63,765 nt of DNA from Chlamydiales bacterium (GTDB lineage: Bacteria; Chlamydiota; Chlamydiia; Chlamydiales; JAAKFR01): NCBI GenBank assembly GCA_022601635.1, contig JAJACG010000023.1, forward strand, positions 1 through 63,765. The letters run 5' to 3'. Made by a program: the position numbers and the translations under genes. Shown piece after piece: positions 56,590-63,765 of this stretch (positions are counted from its first letter, which is position 1; each line of letters starts with the position of its first letter). The notes beneath the pieces are model-generated. The model was not told where the DNA came from, did no database searches, and saw only the letters and a program-made list of their open reading frames with translations.

Positions 56590-57598
56590 TGAAGGACTAC
56601 GCCTCTTACAGCTAACCGATGAAGATGAAATCGCTGAGGTCTGTGAAAGAGCTGACCAGCGGCGCTTTGAACAAGTAGGCGATGTTGTCACCTTTGCCTC
56701 AACCTTAATGCTCTATCCCACAAACCTTTGTGAACTTAACTGTCAATTCTGCTCCTTTTATGCCAAGCCTGGCTGGAAAAAGGCGTGGTTTAACACTCCT
56801 AAACAGATCGAGGAGCGCATCCGCCCCCTTGTGGGAAAGTTAACGGAGGTGCACATTGTTGGTGGCCTTTGGCGCGACTGTAACCTCGACTACTATGAGG
56901 AGCTTTTTGGCTACATCAAGGCACTTGATCCCAATATCCACATCAAAGCGCTCACTCCGGTGGAATATGACTTTTTAGCCAAGCTGCACAATATTTCAAT
57001 TGAAGAGGTCTTTCGTCGCATGATGAGCTGGGGGCTTGACTCTCTACCGGGAGGCGGCGCGGAGATTTTGGTAGAAGAGGTGCGCAAAAAGATAGCTCCA
57101 GGCAAGATCACCTCTGATGAATTTCTAGCCATCCATAAACTTGTCCACAGACTAGGGCTGCGCTCCAATATTTCCATGCTCTTTAACCATGTGGAAAGTG
57201 ATCATGACATCATCACTCACCTGACAAAGGTGCGTGATTTACAGGACAAAACTGGCGGATTCAAGACCTTTGTTCCTCTAAAATTTGGTGAGGAGGACAA
57301 CTCTCTTGGCAAGCGAAAGAACCGACTCAAACCAAAGAACTTGAAATTGGTCTATGCGGTTAGCAGATTGATGCTGGACAACATTCCCAATATCAAAACG
57401 CTTTGGACCTACCTTGGAGTTGAGTTTGCTTTGGAGACTCTGCGATGTGGCGCCAATGACTTCTCTTCGACAAATCTTGAAGAGAAGGTGATTCAGATGG
57501 CAGGTGGCGTTCAGCTTGAGATGAATGTGGAGACGATGAGTAAGTTGATCTCATCGATTGGTCGCGTTCCAAAGCTGACCAATTCGAGAGATGTATGA
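56546..57598 (+). CDS. mqnE: Aminofutalosine synthase-like radical SAM enzyme
   Basis: Radical SAM protein of the futalosine menaquinone pathway. The cluster motif C62-x3-C66-x2-C69 (CELNCQFC) lies after the MLYPTN strand, and GGGAEIL and RSNISMLF segments match MqnE/MqnC proteins. The assignment to MqnE over MqnC follows from its adjacency to mqnA, as in Chlamydia. Start uncertain: ATG at 56546 has GAGGA five bases upstream, ATG at 56573 (MRISADEGL) gives a more family-like N-terminus. It overlaps the NqrM-like gene in another frame and mqnA by ATGA. Confidence 0.88.
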   Translation: MTATKSPKTMRISADEGLRLLQLTDEDEIAEVCERADQRRFEQVGDVVTFASTLMLYPTNLCELNCQFCSFYAKPGWKKAWFNTPKQIEERIRPLVGKLTEVHIVGGLWRDCNLDYYEELFGYIKALDPNIHIKALTPVEYDFLAKLHNISIEEVFRRMMSWGLDSLPGGGAEILVEEVRKKIAPGKITSDEFLAIHKLVHRLGLRSNISMLFNHVESDHDIITHLTKVRDLQDKTGGFKTFVPLKFGEEDNSLGKRKNRLKPKNLKLVYAVSRLMLDNIPNIKTLWTYLGVEFALETLRCGANDFSSTNLEEKVIQMAGGVQLEMNVETMSKLISSIGRVPKLTNSRDV

Positions 57599-58272
57599 GG
57601 GTAGGCCTCGTCCCCTTTCTTAATGTGGCTCCCTTTGCGCATATCCCCTTTGAGATCATCTATGAGGTGCCCTCCAAGTTGAATTTGATGATGCGGCAAG
57701 GTGAACTTGATGCCGCTTTTTGCAGCAGCATTGAGGTTTTACAGGGTGATTATGAAAGGTTGCCTCATTTAGGACTAGCGGCAAGAGGCTCAATTATGAG
57801 TGTCAACCTCTACTTGAAAGGTCCACTTGAGAGTGCTTCGATTCGACTTGATCCTAAGAGTTCTACAGCCAATTGCCTTCTTCAAATTCTATGCGATGGG
57901 CAAGCAACCTTTAGTGACCAAGGTGAGAGTTTCCTCTTGATTGGAGATGACGCTCTGAGACAGCGCCATATTGAGGGTTTTAGGACAATTGACCTAGCCG
58001 CCTGGTGGTTTGAAAAGACAGGATTGCCCTTTGTCTTTGCTCTTTTCTTAAAACAAAAGGGAGTTGATAGCAGAGAGCTTGAGCAAGCACTTGTTGAATC
58101 CATCAAAGGTTTTGGGGATGAAATCGATGCGCTTGCTACACAACAGAACTTCCCTAAAAAGGTGCTTGTGGACTATTTTAATCTCTGTCACTACCAACTG
58201 GATGATCAAGATGAACGCGGCTTGCAGCACTTCTTTGAGTGTAAAAGAGACCTTCTCCACAATAGCCTCTGA
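57595..58272 (+). CDS. mqnA: Chorismate dehydratase
   Basis: First enzyme of the futalosine pathway, dehydrating chorismate to 3-[(1-carboxyvinyl)oxy]benzoate. A periplasmic-binding-like fold without a signal peptide: MRVGLVPFLNVAPF start, LMMRQGELDAAFCSSIE, a Ser/Thr-rich hinge (LDPKSSTAN) and LIGDDALR. 225 aa, slightly short but complete. It overlaps both neighbours: ATGA with mqnE, and about 60 nt with menG. Confidence 0.9.
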   Translation: MRVGLVPFLNVAPFAHIPFEIIYEVPSKLNLMMRQGELDAAFCSSIEVLQGDYERLPHLGLAARGSIMSVNLYLKGPLESASIRLDPKSSTANCLLQILCDGQATFSDQGESFLLIGDDALRQRHIEGFRTIDLAAWWFEKTGLPFVFALFLKQKGVDSRELEQALVESIKGFGDEIDALATQQNFPKKVLVDYFNLCHYQLDDQDERGLQHFFECKRDLLHNSL

Positions 58273-58903
58273 CTACGATAGAATGAACAGCGTTCTCTCG
58301 TTTGGTCTTCATCATAGATGGAACCGCGAGCTTGTCCGCGCTGTCAAGAGAGCCAACCATCTTCTCGATCTTTGCGCTGGAACGGGTGAGATTGCCTTCA
58401 AATTCTTGGAACAAAATAGCGATAGCTGCACTGTCTTGCTTGACTTTTGCCCTCAAATGCTCTCAGTTGCCAAGAAAAAGGGTGCCCACCTTGAACCACG
58501 CTTTTTGATTGAGGAGGGCGATGCGCAAAAGCTGCCCTTTGATGATGGCGCCTTCGACGCAGCAACGATCGCCTATGGCATTCGTAATGTGAAGGATCCA
58601 ATGCGCTGTTTCCAAGAAACCTACCGCATCTTGCAGCGAGGCGGTAGATTTGCCATCTTGGAATTGACAAGACCTTCAGGGATTATGGCTCTGGGGCATA
58701 AACTACATCTAGCAATGGTTCCCCTCTTGGGCAAACTTGTGGTCAAAAAACCACTCCCTTACCGCTACTTGAAGAGGACTATTGAGAGTTTTGCCTCTCC
58801 TGAAGAGCTGATGGAGCAGCTGAGTGAAGTGGGCTTTGTTCATGTCCACAAAAAGAGTCTTCTTGGTGGAACCGCAACCCTAATTTCGGCACAAAAATGT
58901 TAA
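58211..58903 (+). CDS. menG: Demethylmenaquinone methyltransferase (UbiE/MenG)
   Basis: SAM-dependent C-methyltransferase for the last menaquinone step. VKETFSTIASDYDRMNSVLSF is the N-terminal family motif, LDLCAGTGEIAF the SAM-binding loop, and YGIRNVKDPMRCFQE the UbiE signature. The long frame upstream of 58211 is noise from the mqnA end. I take ATG at 58211 (230 aa); the TTG at 58232 is possible. Third consecutive menaquinone gene. It overlaps maf by 7 nt. Confidence 0.9.
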   Translation: MNAACSTSLSVKETFSTIASDYDRMNSVLSFGLHHRWNRELVRAVKRANHLLDLCAGTGEIAFKFLEQNSDSCTVLLDFCPQMLSVAKKKGAHLEPRFLIEEGDAQKLPFDDGAFDAATIAYGIRNVKDPMRCFQETYRILQRGGRFAILELTRPSGIMALGHKLHLAMVPLLGKLVVKKPLPYRYLKRTIESFASPEELMEQLSEVGFVHVHKKSLLGGTATLISAQKC

Positions 58904-59472
58904 TACTCGGCTCTTCAAGCCCCAGGCGCAAAGAAATTTTACAATACTTCAAGCTGCCCTTTGAGCAGGACTCTCCTCCCTATGATGAGGAGGCTCAAAC
59001 ATATGAGGGTGATCCGCTCGCCTTTGCTACCAAGCTAGCAAAGGGCAAGGCGCTCTCTTTGGCAAAAAAGCATCAAGGCAAAACCATCTTGACCGCAGAT
59101 ACTGTGGTTTTCAAAGGGGGACAACTCTACGGCAAGCCGAAGGATGACCAAGAGGCGTTTGAGATGCTTCAAACCTTTAATGGTAAATGGCACACAGTCT
59201 TTACAGCAGTTGTAGCGATCAAAGGCGATTTAATGGCCTCTGATTATGAGCAGACTGAGGTGCTCTTCCATAAGGTGCCGCAATCAGACCTGAAACTCTA
59301 TCACAAAGCCTTTTTGGGAACCGATAAGGCAGGTGGCTATGGCATTCAAATGGGCGGCAGTATTATCATCAGGAAAATTGAGGGTTGCTACTACAATGTG
59401 ATGGGTCTGCCAATTGGAGCAGTTGCCTCAGTCCTCAAAGAGATGGGGACCGATCTATGGCAATACCTTTAA
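58897..59472 (+). CDS. maf: Maf-like nucleoside triphosphate pyrophosphatase
   Basis: House-cleaning dTTP/UTP pyrophosphatase family. N-terminal LGSSSPRRKEIL, central TILTADTVVF with the catalytic Asp and the C-terminal GGYGIQ strand are diagnostic. 191 aa. The start lies in the end of menG and the end overlaps the HEAT-protein start by 16 nt. Confidence 0.93.
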   Translation: MLILGSSSPRRKEILQYFKLPFEQDSPPYDEEAQTYEGDPLAFATKLAKGKALSLAKKHQGKTILTADTVVFKGGQLYGKPKDDQEAFEMLQTFNGKWHTVFTAVVAIKGDLMASDYEQTEVLFHKVPQSDLKLYHKAFLGTDKAGGYGIQMGGSIIIRKIEGCYYNVMGLPIGAVASVLKEMGTDLWQYL

Positions 59473-61115
59473 TATTCCTACTGCTATTGAGTCAGCTCTT
59501 TGCTGCCTTTCCCGAAGCTTCTGCAAGTCGTATCTTGCACTTGACCCACAAAGGTCAGGTAGAAGAGGCGCTTGTGCGCTACTTAGAACAGGTTGGTTTT
59601 GAGGAGGAGCAGGACTACTCCCTACTCCAAAGCATGGGGCAGACCCTGCTCCTGCGCGGAGCTGACGATCCCGATCCCGAAATCCGCCAACTCTCTCTTT
59701 TTGGCGCTGGTATTGCGCAGTCGCCTCTTTTTATTCCCATCTTAGAAAGAGGCATCAAAAGCAAAGAGATGAAGAGTCAGCTGATTGCCCTTAACTTCCT
59801 CTCTGGCTACCTCGATGATAGTGCTAACTCTCTGTTGATTGAAGCGCTCAACTCCCCCTTTCTACTCACTAGACTCGAGGCGTGCTATCAACTCGCTTTA
59901 AAGCACAATCCCATCGTCATCGATCATCTAGAGGCGCTCTACTATAAGGTCCCACCTCCTGTACGCATCCTCTTTCCACAGATTGTGGTCCACATCGACA
60001 CACCTGAAGCCAACCGTATGCTGCGCCACTACCTCTCTGACCAAGATTTTTTGGTACGCACACAGGCGCTACTAGCGATCGCCAAGACAAAGCGTGATGA
60101 CTTCTTGGAACAGGTGCGCTCGATTGCGCAACATGCGCACTTTGTGCAGCAAGAAGCTGCTGCTATCTGTCTTGGAGAGATGCGTGATCGCAGTTCAATC
60201 AAAGTTCTACAGAAGTTAGCGACCAGTCGGCAGGATGAGGTGCGACTGACAGCACTCTTTTCTTTGCAGAAATTAGGAAACAAAGAGGCGATTCATATTT
60301 TGCAAGAGGAGGCAGCGAATTACAATCTATTGGCGATTGCTGCCTTAGCCCCATGTGAAGATCGTGATTCGAAAGAGCTGCTTAAGAGATTGAGCTGCAG
60401 CGAAGATCGTAACGTAGCGATCAATGCCTCCTTGGCTCTTTTACAGCAAAAAGAGAGGGCGTGCCTCCCCCCTCTTACTGATCTGCTGATCAATGATGAT
60501 ATTGGCTTCACACCGCTTCCGACTCCAGCAGGTGGGTTGATAGCTTGGAAAGTGACAGGCTCTGCGAAGCAAAAAGAGAGTCAGATGATGGGTCTTGTGG
60601 CTCGGAGCGAGATGATGAAGCAGCAGATCTTGACCGCCTGCTTGGAGCTACCTGAAGAGGATTTTCTCTTTCTTGCAAGGCGGATTTTTGAGAGTCAGAA
60701 AAAGAGTTTGATTCCACTCCTGGTGCAGCTTTTGGGCAACCATCGAACAGAGAATAGTGTAGAGCTTTTGCGAGAGATGCAGCAAAAAGCGGGGGCTCCT
60801 TTTGTACGCAACTACTGCAATCTGGCGCTCTACAAACTTGGGGAGCGCGGCCTTTTTGAAGAAAAATTAATCAGTTGGATTCAAAAGAATGAAAATTCCC
60901 TGCTGATTCAACTGAAAGAGGAAAAGAAGAAGGATCGTGAGACGCAGTTTACTCTTAGTGCAGAAGAGAGTTCTAAATTCTTCATTGAGGCGTTAGAAGC
61001 ACTGCTTGTGCGCCAAAGTTCGAAGGGCGTAGAAACTTTAATCCATACAATTGCTTACGGAAATCCCAAAAACAGGTATGCTTTAGCCGGTCTTTTGATA
61101 CGAACAACGGAATAA
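59457..61115 (+). CDS. Secreted HEAT-repeat protein
   Basis: A 552-aa protein with a signal-like start (MAIPLIFLLLLSQLFAAFPEAS) and about ten alpha-alpha repeats of HEAT type (pattern around PEIRQLSLFGAGIAQ, FLVRTQALLAIAKT, DEVRLTALFSLQKLGNKEA). Likely a periplasmic or secreted scaffold that binds protein partners. I chose ATG at 59457; the longer frame would lie inside maf. It directly precedes the lptD leader region, so an envelope-assembly role is conceivable but unproven. Confidence 0.78.
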   Translation: MAIPLIFLLLLSQLFAAFPEASASRILHLTHKGQVEEALVRYLEQVGFEEEQDYSLLQSMGQTLLLRGADDPDPEIRQLSLFGAGIAQSPLFIPILERGIKSKEMKSQLIALNFLSGYLDDSANSLLIEALNSPFLLTRLEACYQLALKHNPIVIDHLEALYYKVPPPVRILFPQIVVHIDTPEANRMLRHYLSDQDFLVRTQALLAIAKTKRDDFLEQVRSIAQHAHFVQQEAAAICLGEMRDRSSIKVLQKLATSRQDEVRLTALFSLQKLGNKEAIHILQEEAANYNLLAIAALAPCEDRDSKELLKRLSCSEDRNVAINASLALLQQKERACLPPLTDLLINDDIGFTPLPTPAGGLIAWKVTGSAKQKESQMMGLVARSEMMKQQILTACLELPEEDFLFLARRIFESQKKSLIPLLVQLLGNHRTENSVELLREMQQKAGAPFVRNYCNLALYKLGERGLFEEKLISWIQKNENSLLIQLKEEKKKDRETQFTLSAEESSKFFIEALEALLVRQSSKGVETLIHTIAYGNPKNRYALAGLLIRTTE

Positions 61116-61160
61116 TGGAGCAGGCACGGCTAACAAAGACTCTGGCCACCCAGAACTTTT

Positions 61161-61258
61161 GGAAATTTTGCTGTAAGTTGATCGATCGCAAGCGTAGACA
61201 GTATGTCTTAGTAGGGCAAGCGAGGGATCGTCAGAGCAAAATCAACCAAAAGACCTCC
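61161..61258 (+). repeat. Dispersed repeat family 2, copy 2 (upstream of lptD)
   Basis: Second copy of the 100-bp element at 48478-48578, here ending 26 nt before the lptD ATG. A 48-codon open frame starting at 61115 crosses it but is closed by a stop in the register used by copy 1, so the element is not coding. Confidence 0.7.
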
Positions 61259-61271
61259 TAAGCTCAGCTTG

Positions 61272-61277
61272 TATAAC
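61272..61277 (+). promoter_or_regulatory. Possible -10 box of a leaderless lptD transcript
   Basis: TATAAC seven bases before the lptD ATG, no Shine-Dalgarno, no clear -35 box. The family-2 repeat occupies the upstream region. Confidence 0.35.
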
Positions 61278-61284
61278 TAACTGA

Positions 61285-63456
61285 ATGAAGCAAATACTCT
61301 CTACACTACTTATATCATCCACCCTTCTTGCCGCCGACTCTGATTGGGACTACGGCCTACCAGAGCTCTGGTATGAGGAATGCGTTCCTTGTGAGCCTGA
61401 ACAAACTTGTCCTTCCCCTTGCCCTGAAGGGATGGAGCGCGTTGAGGTAAACCTCTTAAACCCTGTCTATAAAGAGGGCATCCTCACTACTAATGAGGGG
61501 GGAACACTCAAAGCGCCTAAGATCCGCATCCAAGCGCAGCATATTCGCTATGTGACGCAGCAAAATCACACGCCTCCTCTTTGCAACGTCTACTGCGAAG
61601 GCGATGTCTTGATTGACTACGGTCCTTGGGTGATTACAGCGGATGCTATTTTCTACGACTTCATGAGTGAAACAGGCTACATCCTCAACGGCTATACCGC
61701 CTCTCCACCCTGGTTTGTTGGCGGCCGTGAGATGACCATCGATTCAGGCGGTGAGCTGATCGTCCATGATGGCTATGTCACCACCTCAGAAGGCAAGGGG
61801 CAAAATGATCCCTGCGTCTGTGCTAAGAGGCTGACTCTGACTAAAAACCGTATCGCCTGCGCATCCAATGTAAAGATCAAGGTGATGAAAACGCCATTGC
61901 TCTACCTACCAAAGATCAAACTCAACCTAAAGCGGATGAGCCGATCTCCCTTCTCTGTCAAATTTGGGTGGGGCAGATTCATGGATCCCTACCTAAGCTT
62001 GGTCTACAACTTCCTCGATTGGAATGATCTCAAGGCGTGGGCACGCATCGACGGCTTCTTCCGTCACGGGGTTGGTGTGGGAATTGATACAAGCTTTGAT
62101 CCTGCCTGGTCTGATGCTGCCTACTATGGCCGTAACTACTGGGTTCACGATCTTGCGATTGATGATCCTGAGAAGAGAAATAGGTGGCGCTACCAGGGAA
62201 CTTATGCCAATCGCCACTTTGGCAAATCACTTACTGTGAAAGCGCAATACGACTTCGTGAGTGATGGCCAGATGGCTTACACCTACCGAACCAAGGATTT
62301 TGATCTGAAAACGGCGGGTTCTACAAAGTTTTTGCTACGCAATGAGGCAAAGGATTTTATTGCGGCTATGGAGGGTGTGATTCAGGTCAACCGTTTCCAA
62401 TCGGTCAACCAGCGTCTGCCGCTATTTACTCTAAATGCTCGTCCTAATGAGATTGGGCATACTGGGATCCTCTATTCGGGGGAGCTGAGCGGCGGCTATT
62501 TGAACTATATCTTCTCAGATGCTGTGACTCCGCAGACTAACTTTAATGGTGGTAGATTTTCAGCCTGTCCAAACTTGTCACGTCCCTTTAAGACTAAGTG
62601 GGCAACAGCGACTCCTTTTGCTGGTTTGACAGCCATTTACTACATTAATAGTCCAGGTGCTGATCAGGTGGGACAGGCGATGGGCAAATTTGGGGTTGAT
62701 CTAGACAGCTCGGTTCACAAGCAATTTGGCTGCCTCAAACATGTAGCGGAGCCCTATGTTCACTACACCTATTACACCAATCCAGCAAGTCCACTGGAGG
62801 ACCATTTTATCTTCTCTATTGATGATGGAATCCGCCGACTAAATGAGCTGCGCTTTGGACTCTCTAACAGCTTTTATCTAAATAAGAGCTGCACGGATCG
62901 CTGGCTCTGGTTTGATGTGTGGGCTAACGCCTTCTTCAATCAGACGGCGCTGCCTGTTACCATCCCAACTGGCTTTTTTGATCTCGATTTTAAGCCAATA
63001 CCTTGGATGAACTTTTCTTTACGTAGCGGTTATAGCTTTGCCTACCACAATCCTTACTACCTAAATGCTTACTTGGATTGGACATTCAATGAGAACTTTG
63101 CGGTTGGCTTTGGTTATAGAGGAAGGAGTCGTTACTACATCCGTAAGGAGGATTTCTTTAACTTCATGCTCGATGTGACGCGCACAGCTGATGAGCTTTT
63201 GGAGACTCCTCTCTCAGACAGAAGGCAGATTTTCCTCTTCCGCACCTTCTTTAGACCAATGCCGGGCCTGACGGCTAAGTTTGATCTACGCAATGGGTGG
63301 AACCGCACTAACCAGGGACCATTTGCGGAGTATAAGCTAGATATTGGAACAACGCTCTTCCAGCGCTGGGCCTTCAACTTTGTCATCGAGCACAATGAGG
63401 CTGATATGCGCTACAGCTGCAGCCTCAAGCTACCGCCAGCCCCACCTTCACGCTGA
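61285..63456 (+). CDS. lptD: LPS-assembly protein LptD (OstA/Imp)
   Basis: Outer-membrane barrel that places lipopolysaccharide in the outer leaflet. A signal peptide (MKQILSTLLISSTLLAAD) and a Cys/Pro-rich segment (ECVPCEPEQTCPSPC) come first. An OstA-type periplasmic beta-taco domain follows (IRIQAQHIRYVTQ ... CEGDVLIDYGPWVITADAIFYDF), then a long aromatic-rich barrel with WNDLKAWARIDGFF, HDLAIDDPEKRNRWRYQG and VIEHNEADMRYSC. 723 aa. The N-terminal Cys cluster could serve the disulfide-guided folding known for LptD. It complements waaA in this window. Confidence 0.85.
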   Translation: MKQILSTLLISSTLLAADSDWDYGLPELWYEECVPCEPEQTCPSPCPEGMERVEVNLLNPVYKEGILTTNEGGTLKAPKIRIQAQHIRYVTQQNHTPPLCNVYCEGDVLIDYGPWVITADAIFYDFMSETGYILNGYTASPPWFVGGREMTIDSGGELIVHDGYVTTSEGKGQNDPCVCAKRLTLTKNRIACASNVKIKVMKTPLLYLPKIKLNLKRMSRSPFSVKFGWGRFMDPYLSLVYNFLDWNDLKAWARIDGFFRHGVGVGIDTSFDPAWSDAAYYGRNYWVHDLAIDDPEKRNRWRYQGTYANRHFGKSLTVKAQYDFVSDGQMAYTYRTKDFDLKTAGSTKFLLRNEAKDFIAAMEGVIQVNRFQSVNQRLPLFTLNARPNEIGHTGILYSGELSGGYLNYIFSDAVTPQTNFNGGRFSACPNLSRPFKTKWATATPFAGLTAIYYINSPGADQVGQAMGKFGVDLDSSVHKQFGCLKHVAEPYVHYTYYTNPASPLEDHFIFSIDDGIRRLNELRFGLSNSFYLNKSCTDRWLWFDVWANAFFNQTALPVTIPTGFFDLDFKPIPWMNFSLRSGYSFAYHNPYYLNAYLDWTFNENFAVGFGYRGRSRYYIRKEDFFNFMLDVTRTADELLETPLSDRRQIFLFRTFFRPMPGLTAKFDLRNGWNRTNQGPFAEYKLDIGTTLFQRWAFNFVIEHNEADMRYSCSLKLPPAPPSR

Positions 63457-63528
63457 GTAAAATAGAGCAGCTGTGGTAATGACTGATAGGGTGATGATGA
63501 TAACGATAAGCCAACTGCGTCCACTCAT
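63448..63528 (-). CDS. Very small single-helix membrane peptide (26 aa), doubtful
   Basis: A 26-codon frame encoding MSGRSWLIVIIITLSVITTA plus six residues: one hydrophobic helix with a basic N-terminus. It is convergent with lptD and overlaps its stop. Only a weak GAGA precedes the ATG. Such microproteins exist, but nothing beyond composition supports this one. Confidence 0.3.
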   Translation of the reverse strand: MSGRSWLIVIIITLSVITTAALFYSA

Positions 63529-63580
63529 AGTCTCAATCTATTGAATGACAGAAAATCTGGCAATAGGCTAGCTTGAACTT

Positions 63581-63765
63581 ATGCGTCTACTACCTCTTTT
63601 CCTACTCTTTTTGGCAAGCTGCACAGCCAGTGCCAGTAAGGAGCCACTGCTTAACTCCCGTTTGGTATCTTCCGCCACAATTTTCGATTCGGTGTCATTC
63701 TCGACTCGTCTAACCAGCAAGTGGTTAGCTCTCGTCTCCGAATTTAGCCGAATCAAAAATTCTGA
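63581..63765 (+). pseudogene. Lipoprotein gene start running into repeat sequence (3' end outside window)
   Basis: The frame starts MRLLPLFLLFLASCTASASK, a lipoprotein signal with a clear lipobox (L-A-S-C, Cys at 14). After residue 20 the sequence is the family-1 repeat translated in frame (LVSEFSRIKNS, matching the open frame at copy A). The mature protein is therefore absent or replaced. Either the gene was truncated by the repeat or a short lipopeptide remains. The frame is still open at the window edge. Confidence 0.55.
63637..63765 (+). repeat. Dispersed repeat family 1, copy D (continues past the window)
   Basis: Plus-oriented copy beginning TAAGGAGCCACTGCTTAACTC, with the hairpin CTAACC-loop-GGTTAG and a 30-base tail (63736-63765) identical to 15553-15582. 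It interrupts the lipoprotein-like frame. Confidence 0.75.

Noticed and set aside
61115..61261. 48-codon open frame upstream of lptD
   Set aside because: Coincides with the family-2 repeat and is not conserved in frame with the first copy.

Overview
The window reads as chromosome of a member of the Chlamydiae, most likely an environmental (Parachlamydiales-type) lineage and not Chlamydia itself. The case rests on gene content and order: leuS-waaA and PPi-phosphofructokinase plus alpha/beta-hydrolase blocks; ligA next to a kinase/FGE-sulfatase protein like Pkn1; yidC-dnaA-lgt; a DUF502 / small basic protein / YbeY / CBS-protein run continuing into RsbV, DUF3604 and futalosine menaquinone genes; the long IspG form; CesT-like type III secretion chaperones; and many short proteins with the bilobed hydrophobic domain of inclusion membrane (Inc) proteins. 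Some blocks (Mla/TGD-like lipid transporter, GDP-fucose synthase-like gene, class D beta-lactamase-like gene) fit the larger genomes of amoeba-associated relatives. No transposase, phage gene, CRISPR array or rRNA gene was seen.

Layout. 1-8.2 kb (mostly minus): pyruvate dehydrogenase pdhA-pdhB-pdhC (pdhC runs off the left edge), an Inc-like protein, a GHSMG hydrolase, hemL and ispG. 8.2-12.7 kb (plus): a small ORF and two secretion chaperones, then mlaE-mlaF-mlaD and yqgE. 12.7-15.4 kb: rpsI-rplM, a HemJ-like gene, miaB. 15.6-21.6 kb: an AT-richer island holding a compact ribosomally synthesised peptide (RiPP) system: 37-aa precursor candidate, attenuator-like hairpin, small protein, two SagB-type oxidoreductase halves, an MccB/SagC-like E1 enzyme, and a three-gene ABC-2 exporter. 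No YcaO gene is present. 21.7-31 kb: ligA, pkn1, an Inc-like protein with a transglutaminase-type Cys-His-Asp triad, yidC, dnaA. 31-37.8 kb: fcl-like gene, lgt, acpS, trxB, a beta-barrel protein, PPi-PFK, hydrolase. 37.9-40 kb: four tandem paralogous secreted proteins of no recognised family, then tRNA-Met and tRNA-fMet. 40-46.4 kb: waaA, leuS and a group of Inc-like genes, two of them paralogs. 46.5-63.5 kb: rnr, DUF502, two small basic proteins, ybeY, CBS protein, rny, beta-lactamase-like gene, rsbV, DUF3604 protein, NqrM-like protein, mqnE, mqnA, ubiE/menG, maf, HEAT protein, lptD. The right edge holds a lipoprotein start that runs into a dispersed repeat.

Three themes recur. First, several operon heads have a sigma70-type promoter whose -10 box lies only 6-10 nt before the ATG, with no Shine-Dalgarno sequence, which predicts leaderless mRNAs. 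Second, two families of dispersed intergenic repeat are present. Family 1 usually lies directly 3' of a gene and in its orientation, and it brackets the RiPP island. Family 2 lies just upstream of the DUF502 gene and lptD. Third, much of the accessory coding capacity is aimed at the host or the envelope: Inc-like proteins, secretion chaperones, secreted paralogs, lipid transport and LptD/WaaA. The RiPP island is the strongest candidate for an undescribed system.
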